Shown here: positions 1 through 8,558 of the stretch, piece by piece
How positions within the stretch are numbered: position 1 is the first letter of the stretch
Layout: the number at the start of each line of letters is the position of its first letter
Assembly: GCA_937902995.1 (NCBI GenBank)
Contig: CALEKY010000109.1
Coordinates: forward strand, 1-64,000
Reading direction: 5' to 3'
Length of the DNA: 64,000 bases
From: an uncultured Sinobacteraceae bacterium
GTDB lineage: Bacteria > Pseudomonadota > Gammaproteobacteria > Steroidobacterales > Steroidobacteraceae
Translations under genes and position numbers: made by a program
The notes under the pieces: model-generated
The model's input: only the letters and a program-made list of their open reading frames with translations
Told to the model about the DNA's origin: nothing
Database searches by the model: none

Positions 1-19
1 AAACGACAAGGCCACCGAA

Positions 20-3000
20 GTGACAGCGAGTCCGCGACAACGGATCGTCCGTGAGCGACGGCAATACAACCAATGGGTCGCGAGCCAGACGCTCGAGGAC
101 TATGCGCTGCGCTATACGCCCGCTCGCGCGCGGCGGTCGGCATTTCGCGTCGGCAACACGGCGCTGGGTCCGATCTCGTTTCTGGCCTGCGAGGCCATCG
201 GCGGCGCCATCACCATCGCTTACGGCTTCTCGAATGCGGTCTCGGCGATCGTCGCCTTCTCGATCCTGATGTTCCTCATCGGTCTGCCGATCGCGTACTA
301 CGCCGCCAAGTACGGCATGGACATCGATCTGCTCACGCGCGGGGCCGGTTTCGGCTACATGGGCTCGACGTTGACGTCGCTGATCTATGCGTCGTTCACG
401 TTCCTGCTGTTCGCGATCGAGGCCAGCATTCTGTCGATGGCGCTGCGGCTCTTGTTCGACATTCCGTTATGGGTCGCGCACTTGTTCAGCTCGCTGGTCG
501 TCATTCCGATCGCGATCTACGGAATCAGTTTCATCAGCCGCATGCAGATCGCGACGCAGCCGGTGTGGCTCGTCCTGCAGTTCCTCCCGATCCTCTATAT
601 CGCGTGGAAGGCGCCGGACGATCTTGTCGCCTGGACGGAATTCACGGGAAAACAAGGTGCGGCGGACGGATCGATCGACTGGATGTTGTTCGGTGTGGCC
701 GGATCGATTCTGCTGTCGCTGCTGCCGCAGATCGGCGAACAGGTCGACTACTTGCGCTTCCTGCCCGTTCGCAACCGAAGCAATCGGGTGGGGTGGTGGG
801 CGGCGCTGCTCGGAACGGGGCCTGGCTGGGTGGTGCTCGGCGGTTTCAAGCTCTTGATCGGCTCGTTCCTGGCAGTGCTTGCGATTCGGCATGGCTTGCC
901 GCTCGATGCGGCGGACGAGCCGACTGAAATGTACTTGCTCGCCTTTCGCGAATCGATGAGCTCACCGACGGCAGCGATCATCCTCATGGGCATCTTCGTG
1001 ATCGTCTGTCAGCTCAAGATCAACGTGACGAATGCCTATGCCGGATCGATCGCGTGGTCGAACTTTTTCTCGCGGTTGACGCACAGCCATCCCGGCCGCG
1101 TCGTCTGGCTCGTGTTCAATGTGCTGCTCGCGCTGTTCCTCATGCAGAGCGGCATCTTCCGCGCCGTCGAATCGATTCTGATGATCTATGCGAACTTTGC
1201 CGCCGGGTGGATCGGAGCGCTGACGGCTGATCTCGTCATCAACAAGCCGCTCGGCTTCAGCCCCAAGCACATCGAGTTCAAGCGGGCTCACCTCTACGAC
1301 ATCAATCCCGTCGGCGTCGGGTCGCTCTTGCTCTCGATCGTGATCTCGAGCTTGGCGTTCCTCGGGGCTTTTGGCCAGGCCGCGCAGTCGCTTTCGCCGT
1401 TCGTGGCACTGACGGTCGCATTCGTCGCGGCGCCGATCATCGCGTGGGCGACGAAGGGGCGGTACTACCTTGCGCGGCAGCCGAGCAACCTGGGGAACGA
1501 GCCCGAGATTCGCTGCACGATCTGCGAGAACGTGTTCGAGCGTGCGGACGTAGCGATGTGTCCGGCTTATTCGGGGCCGATTTGTTCGTTGTGCTGCACG
1601 CTCGAGGCGAGGTGCCGCGACCTGTGCAAGACGAACAGCCGGTTCTCCGAGCAGTTGCATTCGTTCCTGTCGGCCATTCTCCCGTCGCGGCTCGTGGCGT
1701 CGTTGAACACGCGAGCCGGGCAGTTCTTCGGTCTGTTGCTGGTGTTCAATCTCGTCATCGGGTTGATTCTGTCGCTGATCTTTCATCAGTACAGCGACGC
1801 AGTACCCGCCGTGCGCGACGCCATCAGCTCGTCGCTGTGGCTCGTGTTCCTCGCGCTGTCGTTGATGTCGTGCGTGTCCGCTTGGCTCATCGTGCTGGCG
1901 CACGAAAGCCGGCGGACGGCAGAGGCGGAATCCGCGCGTCAAACCCAAATGCTCATGGAAGAGATCGAAGCGCACCGGCGTACGGACGCGGCGCTGCAGA
2001 AGGCGAAAGAAGTGGCCGAGGCGGCGAACATCGCCAAGACGCGCTACATCGTCGGCATCAGCCACGAGATCCGCACGCCGCTCAACGCCATTTTTGGCTA
2101 CGCACAGCTCCTGGAGCGCGTGGCCACGGGGCCGGTCGACAATGCCGTTCGCGTCATCCGGCGCAGCGCCGAGCACATGGCGAATCTCGTCGACGGCTTG
2201 CTCGACATCTCGAAGATCGAGAACGGCATGCTTCGGCTGAACCGCGACAAGGTGCAGCTCGGCGAATTCCTGGATCAGATCGTCGATATGTTCCGGCTGC
2301 AGGCGGCGGCGAAGGGCATCGAGTTTCGGTTCCAGCGGCCGCCGCATCTGCCGGCGTACGTGCACACCGACGAAAAGCGTCTACGCCAGATTCTGATCAA
2401 TCTGCTGTCGAACGCGATCAAGTACACGGAAAAAGGCTACGCCAGCCTCACGGTGCGCTATCGCAGCCAGGTCGCGGAGTTCGAGATTGCTGACAGCGGT
2501 ATCGGCATAGCGCCGGAGGATCTCGAGCGCGTTTTCGAGCCGTTCGAACGCGGCCGCTCGTCGAACGTGCGCTCGGTTCCTGGCACGGGATTGGGATTGA
2601 CGATCACGAAGCTACTCACGCAGATCATGGGCGGCGAGATTCAGGCGCGCAGCGTCGTCAACGAAGGAACGGTATTCACGGTACGCGTGCTGCTGTCGGA
2701 GGCGAGCGCCGCACCGGATACCGCACAACGCCGTGCGCGCGATTACGAAGGACGGCGCCGAACCGTGCTGCTGATCGACGATGACGAGGCGCATCTCGAC
2801 ATCGTGCAGGGCTTGTTGCGGGGCCTCAGTTTTGAGGTGCTCACAGCGCGCGACGGACCTGCCGGAATCGCGCTTGCACGCGAGCGTCGTCCGGATCTGG
2901 CGATGATCGATATCTCGATGCCCGGTATGAGCGGCTGGGACGCGGCGCGCGAATTGCGAGCCGATGCGAGTCTTCAAGGGCTCAAGATCGTAATGGTGTC

Positions 3001-3376
3001 CGCGAATGCGCACGAGTACAGCCGCGGCGGGAGCAACGATCCGCACGATGCATTCGTGATGAAACCCGTGGACATGCAATTGCTGCTCGACCGGATCGGA
3101 GAGCTGCTAGGCCTGCAATGGATCTACGATCCGATGGTGCCCGCTTCGGTGGCGGAACCCGTCGGTCTGTTGCCGCAACATGCGCGGCATCATCTCGAGG
3201 ATCTCTATCGGCTCGGCCGGATCGGCCACGTGCGAGGAATTCAGGCGAAGCTGCAGGAAATCGAAGTAGAGGATGCGGCGAACAAACCGTTCACCGCGCA
3301 CATGCGCAGCTTGGTCGCCAATTTCGACTTGAAACGTTACATGAGCGTCCTAGAGGCGATGCGAAAAAATGCGTAG
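20..3376 (+). CDS. Hybrid sensor histidine kinase with N-terminal NCS1 (cytosine-permease-like) transporter domain
   Basis: Membrane sensor kinase of about 1118 residues. Residues 1-480 look like a 12-helix NCS1 purine/cytosine permease. A cysteine-rich stretch follows (C499, C502, C514, C522, C525, C526, C532, C536), then two more membrane helices (about 570-635) and a short coiled coil. The kinase core has the H-box SHEIRTPLNAIFGY (H682), N-box INLLSNAIKYT, DSGIGI and GTGLGL. A C-terminal receiver follows, with the phosphoacceptor at D964 (MIDISMPGMSG) and a conserved Lys in MKPVD. It overlaps the next gene, a response regulator, by 8 bp, so the two should form a signalling pair. The permease part probably senses or carries a nitrogenous solute; urea or a related compound is an inference from the nearby ureG. 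The start is the GTG at 20, but the frame is open to the window edge, so the true start may lie upstream. Confidence 0.88.
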   Translation: MTASPRQRIVRERRQYNQWVASQTLEDYALRYTPARARRSAFRVGNTALGPISFLACEAIGGAITIAYGFSNAVSAIVAFSILMFLIGLPIAYYAAKYGMDIDLLTRGAGFGYMGSTLTSLIYASFTFLLFAIEASILSMALRLLFDIPLWVAHLFSSLVVIPIAIYGISFISRMQIATQPVWLVLQFLPILYIAWKAPDDLVAWTEFTGKQGAADGSIDWMLFGVAGSILLSLLPQIGEQVDYLRFLPVRNRSNRVGWWAALLGTGPGWVVLGGFKLLIGSFLAVLAIRHGLPLDAADEPTEMYLLAFRESMSSPTAAIILMGIFVIVCQLKINVTNAYAGSIAWSNFFSRLTHSHPGRVVWLVFNVLLALFLMQSGIFRAVESILMIYANFAAGWIGALTADLVINKPLGFSPKHIEFKRAHLYDINPVGVGSLLLSIVISSLAFLGAFGQAAQSLSPFVALTVAFVAAPIIAWATKGRYYLARQPSNLGNEPEIRCTICENVFERADVAMCPAYSGPICSLCCTLEARCRDLCKTNSRFSEQLHSFLSAILPSRLVASLNTRAGQFFGLLLVFNLVIGLILSLIFHQYSDAVPAVRDAISSSLWLVFLALSLMSCVSAWLIVLAHESRRTAEAESARQTQMLMEEIEAHRRTDAALQKAKEVAEAANIAKTRYIVGISHEIRTPLNAIFGYAQLLERVATGPVDNAVRVIRRSAEHMANLVDGLLDISKIENGMLRLNRDKVQLGEFLDQIVDMFRLQAAAKGIEFRFQRPPHLPAYVHTDEKRLRQILINLLSNAIKYTEKGYASLTVRYRSQVAEFEIADSGIGIAPEDLERVFEPFERGRSSNVRSVPGTGLGLTITKLLTQIMGGEIQARSVVNEGTVFTVRVLLSEASAAPDTAQRRARDYEGRRRTVLLIDDDEAHLDIVQGLLRGLSFEVLTARDGPAGIALARERRPDLAMIDISMPGMSGWDAARELRADASLQGLKIVMVSANAHEYSRGGSNDPHDAFVMKPVDMQLLLDRIGELLGLQWIYDPMVPASVAEPVGLLPQHARHHLEDLYRLGRIGHVRGIQAKLQEIEVEDAANKPFTAHMRSLVANFDLKRYMSVLEAMRKNA

Positions 3377-4286
3377 AGAAGCGACTCGCCGCGACACCAT
3401 TCTGGTCGTCGACGATACTCCGGAAACGCTGGGTTTCTTGACCGACACGCTCGACCACGCGGGCTTTACGGTCTTGATCGCCACCGACGGCGAGAGCGCG
3501 TTGGATCTCGTCGATCAAATCACGCCGGATCTCGTGCTGATGGATGCCGTCATGCCGGGCATGACCGGTTTCGAAGCTTGTAGGCGCCTGAAACGCGAGA
3601 AATTGCTCAATCACTTGCCGGTGATTTTCATGACGGGTCTCAGCGAAACGGAGCACGTCGTCGAAGGCCTGGCAGCGGGCGGTGTCGACTACGTGACCAA
3701 ACCCATCGTCGTCGATGAGTTGCTGGCCAGAATCCGTGTGCACCTGGCCAATGCGCGCACGACGAGCGGCACTCAAGCGGCGCTCGATGCGAGCGGCCGG
3801 TTTCTCCTGTCCGTCGATCGGACCGGTAAGCTGCTGTGGTGTACGCCGAAGGCGCGTCAGCTTCTCGCACAATTGGGGGCGACGAGCGCCGAAGCGGTCG
3901 TGCTGCCGTCAGCCGTCGTCGAGCAATTGATTCGTCCGCGGGGCGACGGTATGCGCGTATCACAGCGGATGATCGTCGAGGCTAACGACCGGCGCATCGA
4001 GTTCTCGTTCGTGAGCGCCGTCGGACCGGACGAGCTGCTCTTGCGCTTGGCGGAGCTCAGCACGGAGCCTGACGAGCTCATCCTGCGCAAGACGTTGGCG
4101 CTCACTTCGCGCGAATCCGAGGTTCTCCTCTGGGTCAGCCGCGGCAAGTCCAATCGCGAGATCGGCAAGATTCTCGATATCAGCCCGCGTACGGTGAACA
4201 AGCATCTGGAACAGATATTCCAAAAGCTCGGCGTGGAGAATCGCGCATCGGCGGCAGCGAGAGCGGTGAGGGCATTGGCGAGGTAG
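3369..4286 (+). CDS. Response regulator, receiver plus LuxR-type HTH
   Basis: Cytoplasmic DNA-binding response regulator of 305 residues. Residues 10-125 form a receiver with acidic pair VVDD, phosphoacceptor D59 in LMDAVMPGMTG, and the TKP lysine. Residues 235-300 are a LuxR/NarL HTH (LTSRESEVLLWVSRGKSN, then ISPRTVNKHLEQIFQKLGV). The roughly 100 residues between them (DASGRFLLSVDRTGKLLW and following) resemble a PAS fold, which is unusual: most NarL-type regulators have only a short linker. Its ATG lies inside the last codons of the upstream hybrid kinase (8-bp overlap), indicating translational coupling and a cognate pair. Targets are not shown by the sequence; the neighbouring ureG and hupE genes are candidates. 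Confidence 0.9.
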   Translation: MRREATRRDTILVVDDTPETLGFLTDTLDHAGFTVLIATDGESALDLVDQITPDLVLMDAVMPGMTGFEACRRLKREKLLNHLPVIFMTGLSETEHVVEGLAAGGVDYVTKPIVVDELLARIRVHLANARTTSGTQAALDASGRFLLSVDRTGKLLWCTPKARQLLAQLGATSAEAVVLPSAVVEQLIRPRGDGMRVSQRMIVEANDRRIEFSFVSAVGPDELLLRLAELSTEPDELILRKTLALTSRESEVLLWVSRGKSNREIGKILDISPRTVNKHLEQIFQKLGVENRASAAARAVRALAR

Positions 4287-4307
4287 GAGCGTGATCCGTG
4301 ATTCGGT

Positions 4308-4369
4308 GGGAAGAAGGGAAGGGGCGCTGCACACCTACCACTCACGACTCACTACTCACGAATCACGAC
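4308..4369. repeat. Dispersed intergenic word repeat, copy 1
   Basis: Short composite repeat between the convergent response regulator and ureG. A G-rich run (GGGAAGAAGGGAAGGGG) is followed by GCGCTGC and then by ACTCACGACTCACTACTCAC-type words. The same order occurs near 48.75 kb and, inverted, near 62.5 kb. On the minus strand its last unit reads CGTCGTGATTCGTGA, which encodes the final RRDS and stop codon of ureG. Confidence 0.75.
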
Positions 4370-4973
4370 GAAGCATTCCCTGCTCGAATATGAACTCGAT
4401 CACGCGATCGAGGCCTTCGCCGGTCTTCAGGTTCGTGAACACGAACGGGCGTTCGCCGCGCATGCGGCGGGCATCGCGGTCCATGACTTCGAGCGATGCA
4501 CCGACGTAAGGAGCGAGATCGATTTTGTTGATGATGAGCAGGTCGGATTTCATGATGCCGGGACCGCCCTTGCGGGGAATCTTGTCGCCAGCTGCCACGT
4601 CGATCACATAGAGCGTGAGGTCGGAAAGCTCGGGGCTGAAGGTCGCGGCCAGGTTGTCGCCGCCGCTTTCGACGATGACGAGGTCCAGGTTCTCGAAGCG
4701 CTGCATGAGATCGTCGATGGCCGCTAGGTTCATCGACGCATCTTCGCGAATCGCCGTGTGTGGGCAGCCACCCGTTTCCACGCCGCGAATGCGCTCCGGC
4801 GGCAGGGCTTGGCTGCGAATGAGAAACTCCGCATCCTCGCGCGTGTAGATGTCGTTCGTCACGACCGCGAGATTCAGGCGATCGCGAAGACGTTTGCAGA
4901 GCGCATCTACCAACGCAGTCTTACCGGATCCTACGGGACCGCCTACGCCGACTCTCAAAGGTTGTTGCGTCAT
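4356..4973 (-). CDS. ureG: Urease accessory GTPase UreG
   Basis: GTPase that couples GTP hydrolysis to nickel delivery during urease maturation. The 205 residues match the family length. Visible motifs are the P-loop GGPVGSGKT (11-19), the metal-binding CPH (C70-P-H72) in VETGGCPHTAIREDASMN, the ESGGDNLAATFSPEL switch and the NKID guanine motif (149-152). It stands alone: no ureABC, ureD, ureE or ureF lies in the window, and it is divergent from the hupE gene and convergent with the response regulator. The other urease genes may lie beyond the left edge or elsewhere. The C-terminal RRDS and stop codon come from an intergenic repeat, so the tail is probably non-ancestral. Confidence 0.95.
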   Translation of the reverse strand: MTQQPLRVGVGGPVGSGKTALVDALCKRLRDRLNLAVVTNDIYTREDAEFLIRSQALPPERIRGVETGGCPHTAIREDASMNLAAIDDLMQRFENLDLVIVESGGDNLAATFSPELSDLTLYVIDVAAGDKIPRKGGPGIMKSDLLIINKIDLAPYVGASLEVMDRDARRMRGERPFVFTNLKTGEGLDRVIEFIFEQGMLRRDS

Positions 4974-5110
4974 CAGATGCTTCTTCCGCTCGACACGCCG
5001 ATCTTAGTGACGATCGAGCGGCGTCGGCACCGTCGTTTGACGTATATGGCGCGGTGCGTGCGCAAGCGAAGATTGAGCTCACTCGATTCCAGCGAGGCAG
5101 CGTACAGACG

Positions 5111-5686
5111 ATGAAACGCTATGTGCTATTTGTTGCATTGCTGAGCTCTGCAGTTGCGGCACACGCGCACATTTCAGGCACAGAGCTCACGGGATACCCG
5201 GGCGGATTCGCGCACTCGCTTTTCGGTGCGGACCATTTGTTGGCGGCGCTGTCCGTCGGATGTCTGGCAGGGTGGGGTACCGATCGCGCGCGCTGGCTGT
5301 TGCCGCTCATGTTCGTCGCGTCGATGGCGATCGGGATCGGCACTGCCGGTGTATCGTCGGTTTCGGTGACTGAGCTGTCGATCGCGATGTCCGTCGTGAT
5401 CCTGGGTGTGCTGATCGCGCGCGGCGCGGCCGTACGCTCGATTCCGCTGATCGCGCTCGTCGGAGTCTTTGCCTGGTTCCATGGACAAGCACACGGTGCG
5501 GCACTGTCGAACGGTGCTGACGCGCTCGGTTACGCGCTCGGTGTGATCTCGAGCACGGCCCTGCTGCACGCCGTCGGATTCTTCGCTGCAGTGCTGCTTC
5601 AGAACGATCGTGCGCGCACGAGCCTACGCGTCGGCGGTGTCGGTATGACGCTCGCGGGGGCCGCGTGGGCTTTCGGGGTGGTGTGA
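5111..5686 (+). CDS. hupE: HupE/UreJ family metal permease
   Basis: Inner-membrane protein of 191 residues in the HupE/UreJ family, which is linked to nickel (or cobalt) uptake for hydrogenase or urease. The N-terminus is a signal peptide (MKRYVLFVALLSSAVAAHAH) and the mature protein begins HISG. The family motif appears as HSLFGADHLLAALSVG, followed by five or six hydrophobic helices; a second histidine motif is FHGQAHG. An upstream in-frame start at 5054 exists, but the ATG at 5111 opens directly on the signal peptide and has a purine-rich site (GCGAGGCAG) before it. It is divergent from ureG, which supports a role in nickel supply for UreG. Confidence 0.88.
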   Translation: MKRYVLFVALLSSAVAAHAHISGTELTGYPGGFAHSLFGADHLLAALSVGCLAGWGTDRARWLLPLMFVASMAIGIGTAGVSSVSVTELSIAMSVVILGVLIARGAAVRSIPLIALVGVFAWFHGQAHGAALSNGADALGYALGVISSTALLHAVGFFAAVLLQNDRARTSLRVGGVGMTLAGAAWAFGVV

Positions 5687-5690
5687 GGGG

Positions 5691-5710
5691 ATACATATAT
5701 TTATATGTAT
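5691..5710. repeat. AT-rich perfect palindrome after hupE
   Basis: ATACATATATTTATATGTAT: 9-bp arms around TT, five bases after the hupE stop codon. It stands out in GC-rich DNA and has no GC stem, so it is not a typical terminator. A related core (ACATAT-TT-ATATGT) lies at 30083-30096. Function unknown; a protein-binding site or mRNA 3'-end element is possible. Confidence 0.5.
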
Positions 5711-5903
5711 GTGTAGCACGCTCTTTCGGCACGCTCGCTCGTCGCTTCGCTGACGACCTCTCCCAGAGAGTCAACCGAGGGGGTAGGAGAAGACGCGATT
5801 CGCGCGACAATCCCGACCAGCGCCCAGTGCCCAGCGCCCCGAGCCCCAGGTTATCCTTGGCGTAGCTATTGAATAATGTTGCCGGCTCAGGGGGGATCTC
5901 GTC
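5711..5903. other. Intergenic region with CAGCGCCC word repeat
   Basis: About 190 bases between hupE and the exported RidA gene. It contains a run of related words (CCAGCGCCCAGTGCCCAGCG and similar) near 5818-5848, which resembles the other short-word repeats in the window but uses a different word. A GGGGGG site just before 5904 is the ribosome binding site of the next gene. I see no gene here. Confidence 0.5.
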
Positions 5904-6422
5904 ATGCGCGCGTTCGCCATCCAAGCGCTCGTCTTCGCGATCGGGTTCGGATTCGTCAACGGAGCGGCAGGGCAGATCGTCCGCAATACGAACGGGCCTG
6001 GACCGCATACCATTCTGGAAAGCGTCGTTATTCCGTCCCATGCCGAAGTGCTGGCATTGTCAGGCGTGGTGCCGCAACCGATCGATCCGTCGAAGCGGCC
6101 CACGAGCATCGACGACTACGGTGACACCAAGACCCAGACGATCAGCGTGCTCAATCAGATCAAGGCCATCCTCGAACGGCGCGGATACAAGATGTCGGAT
6201 GTCGTGCGCATGACGGTCTATCTGACTGCCGATCCGAAGCGACAGGACGGTCGCATGGATTTCCAAGGCATGAACGAGGCGTACCGGATGTTCTTCGGCA
6301 CGCCTGAGAATCCGAACTTGGTTGCTCGCTCGACCGTACAAGTCGCCGCGCTGGCCAGTCCGTACTTCCTCGTCGAAATCGAAGTCACCGCCGCCAAGGT
6401 CCCTGCGTCGAAGAATCAATAG
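5904..6422 (+). CDS. RidA/YjgF family protein with signal peptide
   Basis: RidA-fold protein of 172 residues. Known RidA proteins hydrolyse reactive enamines and imines to keto compounds plus ammonia, usually in the cytosol. Here a signal peptide (MRAFAIQALVFAIGFGFVNGAAG) predicts export. The core keeps the trimer-interface and active-site region, including the arginine in ARSTVQVAALASPYFLVEIE. A good Shine-Dalgarno (GGGGGGATC) precedes the ATG. It is first in a run with a flavin amine oxidase (10 bp gap) and a cytochrome c, so I infer that it clears the imines released by the oxidase in the periplasm. Confidence 0.85.
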   Translation: MRAFAIQALVFAIGFGFVNGAAGQIVRNTNGPGPHTILESVVIPSHAEVLALSGVVPQPIDPSKRPTSIDDYGDTKTQTISVLNQIKAILERRGYKMSDVVRMTVYLTADPKRQDGRMDFQGMNEAYRMFFGTPENPNLVARSTVQVAALASPYFLVEIEVTAAKVPASKNQ

Positions 6423-6432
6423 GAGGGGTGCC

Positions 6433-8043
6433 GTGAGCGGCACGGCGGAACAGCCCTCGATGACGCGACGCGAGCTGCTTACCCTCATCGGGCGGCTCGC
6501 CGGATCCGGCGTCATGTATCAGGCGATGAACTCGTTGTCGTTCGCGTCGAATTCGACGTTCACGCAACCGGTCGTGTTACGCGGAGCGCCGAAGGGTGCC
6601 TCGATTCTGATTCTCGGCGCAGGTCTTGCCGGATTGGTCGCAGCCTATGAGCTGCGCAAGGCGGGCTACGAGGTTCAAGTCCTGGAGTACCAGAATCGTC
6701 CCGGCGGTCGCAACTGGACGCTCTACGGCGGCGATGTTTACGTCGAGCTCGGCGGATTCACGCAGCGCATCGGTTTCGACAAAGGGTTGTATTTCAATCC
6801 AGGTCCATGGCGGATTCCGCATCATCATCGCGGAATCCTCTATTACGCGAAGCTGCTCGGCATCGCGATGGAGCCGTTCATCGAGATCAATTACTCCGCG
6901 TATCTGCATTCGACGCGCGCGTTCGGCGGCAAGCCGCAGCGTTATGGCGCAATCAAGGCAGACTACGAGGGCTATGTCGCCGAGCTGCTCGCGAAGGCAG
7001 TGAATCAACAGAAGCTCGATGAGCTGGTGACGCAAGAGGATCGCGAGATCCTGCTCGAGTCGCTGCGATCCTGGGGCGCGCTCGAGGACGATTTCCGGTA
7101 TCGCAAAGGGCGCAGATCGAGCTTTCGGCGAGGCTTTGCCAAAGCGCCGGGCGGCGGCTTGAGCGGCCTGCCGGTTTACAGCGATCCGATTGCCCCGTCC
7201 GATCTCCTGCAATCGCGTTTGTGGGCGTCTTTGGCGGCTGCGAATGTCTTCGACGATCAACAAACCTTGTTTCAACCCGTCGGCGGCATGGGCTCGATCG
7301 GAGCGGCGTTCGGCAGGACGCTCGAAGGGCTCATTCGCTACAACGCCAAAGTAACGGAAATTCGGCAGGATTCGCGAGGCGTCACGGTGACCTTCGTCGA
7401 TACGATCAAGGGCGGCGGCCTGCAAACCGCGCGCGGAGATTGGTGCGTATGCACGATTCCCGCGACGATTCTCAGCCAGATTCCGATGAACGTCGGCGCA
7501 CCGATGAGAGCTGCAATCGATTCGATTCCGTATATCGCTGCCTGCAAAGTTGCCCTGCAAATGAAGCGCCGGTTTTGGGAAGAGGACGACGGTATTCACG
7601 GCGGCATCACGTATACGGACCAACCGATCTGGCGGATTTGTTATCCGAGCTCGGATTTCTTCAAGCCTGGCAAGGCCGTGCTGTTGGGGGCCTACATGTT
7701 CGGGCGGGATGCCATCGAGTTCACTGCGCTGTCGCCGGAGGAGCGCATCGCACGCGCACTGGAGCAGGGATCGAAAATTCATCCGCAATATCGCGAGGAG
7801 TTCGAGGTCGGTGCGAGCGTCGCCTGGCATCGCGTGCCATGGGCGCTGGGCTGCGCGAGCCGCGGCTGGGGCGACGGGAACACCGAGCAATACGAGAATC
7901 TCTGCGCCATCGATGGTCGGATCGTGCTTGCCGGCGAGCACGTCTCGAGAATTCCTGCTTGGCAGGAAGGTGCAGTGTTATCGGCGTTGGATGCGATTAC
8001 TCGTCTGCACGAGCGCATTCTCCAGACATCGTCGGGTTCATGA
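6433..8043 (+). CDS. Tat-exported flavin amine oxidase
   Basis: FAD-dependent amine oxidase (monoamine oxidase/L-amino-acid oxidase superfamily), 536 residues from the GTG at 6433, which follows AGGAGGGG by a few bases. A twin-arginine signal is visible (TRRELLTLIG, R12-R13) and suggests export of the folded flavoprotein. The dinucleotide-binding motif is GAGLAGL (G62, G64, G67), followed by LEYQNRPGGRNWT, which contacts FAD. The C-terminus has GRIVLAGEHVSRIPAWQEGA, the usual FAD-closing segment. Its stop overlaps the start of a cytochrome c gene (ATGA), so the electron acceptor may be the cytochrome rather than oxygen. Substrate unknown; a primary amine or amino acid is likely. Confidence 0.88.
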   Translation: MSGTAEQPSMTRRELLTLIGRLAGSGVMYQAMNSLSFASNSTFTQPVVLRGAPKGASILILGAGLAGLVAAYELRKAGYEVQVLEYQNRPGGRNWTLYGGDVYVELGGFTQRIGFDKGLYFNPGPWRIPHHHRGILYYAKLLGIAMEPFIEINYSAYLHSTRAFGGKPQRYGAIKADYEGYVAELLAKAVNQQKLDELVTQEDREILLESLRSWGALEDDFRYRKGRRSSFRRGFAKAPGGGLSGLPVYSDPIAPSDLLQSRLWASLAAANVFDDQQTLFQPVGGMGSIGAAFGRTLEGLIRYNAKVTEIRQDSRGVTVTFVDTIKGGGLQTARGDWCVCTIPATILSQIPMNVGAPMRAAIDSIPYIAACKVALQMKRRFWEEDDGIHGGITYTDQPIWRICYPSSDFFKPGKAVLLGAYMFGRDAIEFTALSPEERIARALEQGSKIHPQYREEFEVGASVAWHRVPWALGCASRGWGDGNTEQYENLCAIDGRIVLAGEHVSRIPAWQEGAVLSALDAITRLHERILQTSSGS

Positions 8044-8432
8044 GCAAACGTTTCGTCAATGTGGCCTTGATTTGCGGCGCTCTGGTTGCGGGCGCGTTTT
8101 GCATATCGGCCGATGCGCAACAGAGCAGTCGGTATCGGTATGCCGATGGGAAAGAGGTCTACGAACGCATTTGTCAGGCATGTCACATGCCAACGGGGCA
8201 AGGTGCCGCCGGTGCGGGGGCTTATCCGGCGCTTGCGGGAAATCCCAAGCTCGAGAATCCTCTGTACATCGTTGCGGTCGTGCTCAACGGACTGAAATCC
8301 ATGCCCGCGTTCGCGGATCTCAGCGACGAAGAGATCGCAGGTGTCGCGAACTACATCCGCAGTCACTTCGGAAACGAATTTTCCGAACGCGTTACGACGG
8401 AGCAGGTGAAAGGCCTCCGGCCTAACGCGTAA
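8040..8432 (+). CDS. Small periplasmic cytochrome c
   Basis: Class I cytochrome c of 130 residues with a signal peptide (residues 1-26, ending SADA). Heme is attached at CQACH (C45, C48, H49), and the distal ligand is probably M88 in GLKSMPAF. The stretch ADLSDEEIAGVANYIRSHFG is the typical C-terminal helix. It overlaps the amine oxidase gene by 4 bp (ATGA). The likely role is to accept electrons from the flavoprotein and pass them to the respiratory chain. Confidence 0.92.
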   Translation: MSKRFVNVALICGALVAGAFCISADAQQSSRYRYADGKEVYERICQACHMPTGQGAAGAGAYPALAGNPKLENPLYIVAVVLNGLKSMPAFADLSDEEIAGVANYIRSHFGNEFSERVTTEQVKGLRPNA

Positions 8433-8558
8433 GGACTGCGATCGAACGCGAAATCCGCGGCGTCGGGACCTTAACGCATTTGTGAAATCATTCGATGACT
8501 TCCTCCGCCGTGCCAGGGGAATATTCCCTGGCTGATCGACCACATAGTGAGAACAAGA

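Noticed and set aside
962..2365. 467-codon open frame on the minus strand inside the hybrid kinase gene
   Set aside because: Arg/His/Glu-rich composition typical of GC-rich antisense shadows; the plus strand has full kinase motifs.
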